Source of the DNA: an uncultured Candidatus Saccharibacteria bacterium
Lineage (GTDB): Bacteria; Patescibacteriota; Saccharimonadia; Saccharimonadales; Saccharimonadaceae
DNA: 7,671 nt
Assembly: GCA_946187605.1 (NCBI GenBank)
Contig: CAMHRH010000039.1
Span: 1 to 7,671 of the forward strand
Direction: 5' to 3'
The translations under genes and the position numbers were made by a program. Positions 5,251-7,671 of the stretch are shown here, one piece after another; the first letter of the stretch is position 1; every line of letters begins with the position of its first letter. The notes beneath the pieces are model-generated. The model worked only from the letters and a program-made list of their open reading frames with translations, made no database searches and was not told the origin of the DNA.

Positions 5251-5280
5251 TAGCCGCCCATCAATTGAGCGGCTATTTTT
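5251..5280 (+). terminator. Intrinsic terminator after the 120-aa gene
   Basis: TAGCCGC (5251-5257) pairs with GCGGCTA (5269-5275) over 7 bp around an 11-nt loop, followed directly by TTTTT (5276-5280). It insulates the 120-aa gene from rel, whose -10 box begins 17 nt further on. Confidence 0.85.
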
Positions 5281-5296
5281 AATTTCAATAAAAAGC

Positions 5297-5302
5297 TATA
5301 AT
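5297..5302 (+). promoter_or_regulatory. -10 box of rel, 6 nt before the ATG (leaderless start)
   Basis: A perfect TATAAT (5297-5302) ends 6 nt before the ATG at 5309. No SD lies upstream, and the -35 position (TATTTT, in the terminator T run) is a poor match. The spacing predicts an mRNA beginning at the start codon. Confidence 0.6.
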
Positions 5303-5308
5303 AAAAAC

Positions 5309-6835
5309 ATGGATAAAATATCGCGCAACGACAAACGCATCAAGAAAGCCATTGATATCGCCACTAAGGCGCACGAGGGCCAGTTGCGCAAAACTGGCGA
5401 GCCATACATCATTCACCCGCTCGCCGTCATGGAGATACTCAAAGATTGGAACATGGACGAAGATTCTATCGTTGCCGGCGTTCTCCATGATACTGTCGAA
5501 GATACCGACCTCACTCTCAAAGAAATCGAAGATGAATTTGGCAAAGACGTCGCATTCCTCGTCAACGGCGTAACAAAACTTGGCAAAGCTCGTAGTGACA
5601 TGAAAAATCTCGACGAATACTTACCAGAAACTTCAGACAACTTATTAAAACTCCTTATCGCCACTGGGCAAGACATTCGCGTCCTCATTATCAAGCTCGC
5701 CGACCGCCTGCACAACCTCCGCACACTCGGCGCCCTCCCACCAGCAAAACAGCAAAAAATCGCCCGTGAATCCCTTGAAGTTTTTGCGCCGCTCGCCGAC
5801 CGCCTCCAGATGGGACGCGTTCGTGTCGAAATTGAAGAAACTAGCTTTCGCTACCTAAACCCTCGCCGCTACGAAGAGCTCAAAAGCCTCACCGCCGACC
5901 GCCTCAAGCGCGCCGACAAAAAGCTTAAAAACGCCCAACACGCCGTCGAAGAACTTCTCAAAAAAGAATGCATTCACTATGACTGCGACGGTCGCGTTAA
6001 GTCTATTTATTCATTACATAAAAAACTCGCAAAATACGACCAAAATATCGACCGCATCTACGACCTCATCGCACTTCGTTTCATAGTTGACGATGTTACG
6101 ACCTGTTATCTTGTGCTTGGCCTAATCCATTCGCTCTTTGTGCCAATGGACGGACGCATTAAGGACTATATTGCCATGCCAAAGCAAAACGGCTACCAGT
6201 CAATCCACACTACTGTCATCACGAAGGACAAACAGGTCGTCGAATTTCAGATTCGCACCAAAGAAATGCACGATTATGCCGAGCGCGGTCTCGCAGCTAC
6301 TTTCTTCTACAATGAACAGAAGCTCACCTCTGCGTACACCGAAGGACGCGTCAGTAAACTTCCGAGTCATCTTCTCTGGATTAAAGAACTCCAAGAGACC
6401 GCCACGAAGCTCGCTTCTGGCGAAAAAGTCGACACGAAAAAACTTCGCCTCACTCTCTTTGCTGATAAAATATTTGTCTATACCCCAAAAGGCGATATTA
6501 TTGATTTGCCAAAAGGATCAATGCCACTTGATTTCGCCTATCGACTCCATAGCGAAATCGGCGCTAGCTGCACTGGCGCCATCGTTAACGGCAAGATGGT
6601 TGGGCTCAACACAAAACTCCATAGCGGCGATATCGTCGAAATCATTACCGCCAGAAACGCCAAGCCAAATCCAGGCTGGCTCGATAAAGTCGGCAGCAAG
6701 CACGCCCGCCACAAGCTACTCTCGCAGCTCCATGCCCTTTTCCCAAACTTCGTTGCCAACCCCGACAGTAGGCCATCCGCCAAAGATACCCCTAACCTAG
6801 CAAAATCGCAGCAAAAGAAGAAGACTAAAAAATAA
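5309..6835 (+). CDS. rel: RelA/SpoT-family (p)ppGpp synthetase/hydrolase lacking C-terminal regulatory domains
   Basis: This 508-aa RSH protein should make and degrade the stringent-response alarmone (p)ppGpp. Hydrolase (HD) domain, about 10-160: H36 in IIHP, HDTVED (H60, D61, E64, D65) and KLADRLHN (D132, N136) are all present. Synthetase domain, about 220-335: GRVKSIYS (228-235), YDLIALRF (D252), RIKDYIAMPKQNGYQS (283-298) and VEFQIRT (E312). RIKD fits the RxKD motif of bifunctional Rel/SpoT rather than ExDD of RelA. The TGS domain spans about 382-448. The protein then has only the first part of the helical region (NPGWLDKVGSKHARHKLL) and a Lys-rich tail; the zinc-finger and ACT/RRM domains of the usual 700-750-aa enzymes are absent. 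The family's AAHWxYK reads AATFFYNE (329-336). ATG 5309 is chosen because family similarity begins there and it has a -10 box at 5297. Its stop lies inside the terminator. Confidence 0.95.
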   Translation: MDKISRNDKRIKKAIDIATKAHEGQLRKTGEPYIIHPLAVMEILKDWNMDEDSIVAGVLHDTVEDTDLTLKEIEDEFGKDVAFLVNGVTKLGKARSDMKNLDEYLPETSDNLLKLLIATGQDIRVLIIKLADRLHNLRTLGALPPAKQQKIARESLEVFAPLADRLQMGRVRVEIEETSFRYLNPRRYEELKSLTADRLKRADKKLKNAQHAVEELLKKECIHYDCDGRVKSIYSLHKKLAKYDQNIDRIYDLIALRFIVDDVTTCYLVLGLIHSLFVPMDGRIKDYIAMPKQNGYQSIHTTVITKDKQVVEFQIRTKEMHDYAERGLAATFFYNEQKLTSAYTEGRVSKLPSHLLWIKELQETATKLASGEKVDTKKLRLTLFADKIFVYTPKGDIIDLPKGSMPLDFAYRLHSEIGASCTGAIVNGKMVGLNTKLHSGDIVEIITARNAKPNPGWLDKVGSKHARHKLLSQLHALFPNFVANPDSRPSAKDTPNLAKSQQKKKTKK

Positions 6836-6859
6836 CCCCCCAATCGGGGGGTTATTTTT
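6828..6859. terminator. Bidirectional terminator between rel and the convergent membrane gene
   Basis: AAAAATAACCCCCC (6828-6841) pairs perfectly over 14 bp with GGGGGGTTATTTTT (6846-6859) around an AATC loop. The outer A/T pairs provide a T run on either strand, so it can serve both rel (+) and the gene ending at 6868 (-). The rel stop codon (6833-6835) is inside the stem. Confidence 0.9.
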
Positions 6860-6867
6860 GTAAAACA

Positions 6868-7671
6868 TTACTCAGTAGTATCGATTCCCTGATTATCCTC
6901 GGTATATGTCTCTCCATCGTCATCGGCGTATTCATCATTACCGGAATATTCTTCATCCCCGTTACTCGACGCATCATTATCCGAATCATCGTCACCATAA
7001 TACCCTTCATCTTCATTGTACGACTCATCACTATCAGACCCGTCATCGTCGCCATTCGAGTAGTTTATACTGCCATCCTCCAGTCCCTGTAAGATAGTTT
7101 TATGAAATTCCAGATTATCGACATCGCCAACTTTCTCGTCATATTTCACATATACTTCATACAGACGCTTACATTGCGTATTGCTCTCTACCTCATAACT
7201 AGCACTCATCAGACTCTGATGAGCCTTTTCCATACTTTCAGAATCTTCGCTCGGCCTATTATCGATAATAAATTCAGCAAAGCTTACTAGCATATCCATC
7301 AGCCGCGAATCGCCATTTTTTCTTGCTTCCGCTATCAACTCCTCAGCTCGCGCGCAGGCTTTCTCGTAATCGCCATCTTCGCTAAGGATGTCTCCGATTT
7401 CGTTTCTAAAATCTTGAGCATCGACTACTGGGATGTCTTCATTTTTGGATCCATTATTACTTTGAATTATAGCAATAACCAGCCAAACAGCTCCGGCTAT
7501 CAGAACCAGACTCGCGGCAATCGTCGCAAACTTATGCCAACCTTCAATGAAGATAATATAGAGTTTCTCGCGAAAATCACCCCATCGCTGCCTACGCAGC
7601 TCAGCTTCTGCGCTCTTCTCGCTCGCATCACGTTTATTGTTTAAGCGATTCGCACCTGAAACATTCTTTTG
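6868..7671 (-). CDS. Membrane-anchored protein with TPR-like region and Asp-rich tail (5' part missing)
   Basis: The frame runs open from the right edge (7671) to TAA at 6868-6870, so 267 residues are seen and the N-terminus is missing. Residue numbers count from the edge. Residues 1-36 are charged and cytosolic in character (KRDASEKSAEAELRRQRWGD). A hydrophobic stretch at about 48-69 (FATIAASLVLIAGAVWLVIAII) is one transmembrane helix. Residues about 85-185 look all-helical; IGDILSEDGDYEKACARAEE (91-110) resembles a TPR helix pair with its G-D-Y-E-K-A turn. The last 65 residues are low-complexity D, S, N, E, G and Y, ending GIDTTE. By the positive-inside rule the basic side is cytosolic and the helical and acidic parts are outside. 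The acidic composition echoes the linker of the protein at 1-463. Function unknown; a surface scaffold or adhesion role is a guess. Confidence 0.75.
   Translation of the reverse strand, partial: QKNVSGANRLNNKRDASEKSAEAELRRQRWGDFREKLYIIFIEGWHKFATIAASLVLIAGAVWLVIAIIQSNNGSKNEDIPVVDAQDFRNEIGDILSEDGDYEKACARAEELIAEARKNGDSRLMDMLVSFAEFIIDNRPSEDSESMEKAHQSLMSASYEVESNTQCKRLYEVYVKYDEKVGDVDNLEFHKTILQGLEDGSINYSNGDDDGSDSDESYNEDEGYYGDDDSDNDASSNGDEEYSGNDEYADDDGETYTEDNQGIDTTE

Noticed and set aside
4988..5308. In-frame N-terminal extension of Rel by 107 residues from 4988
   Set aside because: It runs through the 120-aa gene and its terminator in another frame; Rel family similarity starts at 5309, directly after a -10 box.
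6906..7097. Plus-strand His-rich reading frame over the acidic tail
   Set aside because: It is the antisense shadow of the Asp-rich codons (GAT/GAC read as ATC/CAT) of the leftward gene; no SD or promoter.
1..7671. Mobile element, CRISPR, tRNA or toxin-antitoxin system
   Set aside because: No transposase motifs, inverted-repeat ends, spaced direct repeats, cloverleaf, or paired small overlapping genes were found; the two small orphan genes stand alone with their own terminators.

Overview
The window resembles the compact, low-to-moderate GC genome of a Patescibacteria/CPR lineage, with Candidatus Saccharibacteria as my best guess. This rests on a shortened RelA/SpoT protein, many lineage-specific small and membrane proteins, Gram-positive-style surface proteins with a signal peptide and cell-wall-binding-type repeat, and several genes with no Shine-Dalgarno (SD) sequence. 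No marker gene here fixes the taxonomy, so this is inference. TGA is used as an ordinary stop (398-aa membrane gene, 3090-3092), so the UGA=Gly code of SR1/Gracilibacteria is not supported.

Layout from left to right. (1) 1-463 (-): the 5' part of a secreted protein with a signal peptide, an Asp-rich linker and the start of cell-wall-binding-like repeats, with a strong promoter at 493-521. (2) 680-1114 (+): a 144-aa protein of unknown function with its own promoter, leader hairpin, SD and terminator. (3) 1173-1787 (+): a 204-aa membrane protein with a C-terminal CxxC...CxxC zinc ribbon. (4) 1896-3092 (+): a 398-aa polytopic membrane protein with a TTG start. (5) 4759-3145 (-): a two-gene operon of an ExoIII/ExoA-family AP endonuclease followed, with an 11-bp overlap, by a divergent protein that looks like a YjeF-C/ribokinase-fold NAD(P)HX dehydratase. 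(6) 4876-5238 (+): a 120-aa unknown protein with the same leader layout as gene 2. (7) 5309-6835 (+): a 508-aa Rel/SpoT homolog with apparently intact hydrolase and synthetase motifs but no C-terminal zinc-finger or ACT domains. (8) 6868-7671 (-): a membrane-anchored protein with a helical, TPR-like outer part and an Asp-rich tail, cut by the right edge.

The main pattern beyond the genes is a split in expression signals. Three genes (204-aa zinc ribbon, exoA, rel) have a -10-like hexamer placed exactly 6 nt before the ATG and no SD, which is the layout of leaderless mRNAs. Three others (144-aa, 398-aa and 120-aa genes) have a TTGACT box, a 17-nt spacer, a -10 box, a stem-loop in the leader, and an SD exactly 8 nt from the start codon. 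The 144-aa and 120-aa proteins also share a faint sequence pattern and may be distant relatives. I saw no insertion sequence, CRISPR array, tRNA or rRNA.
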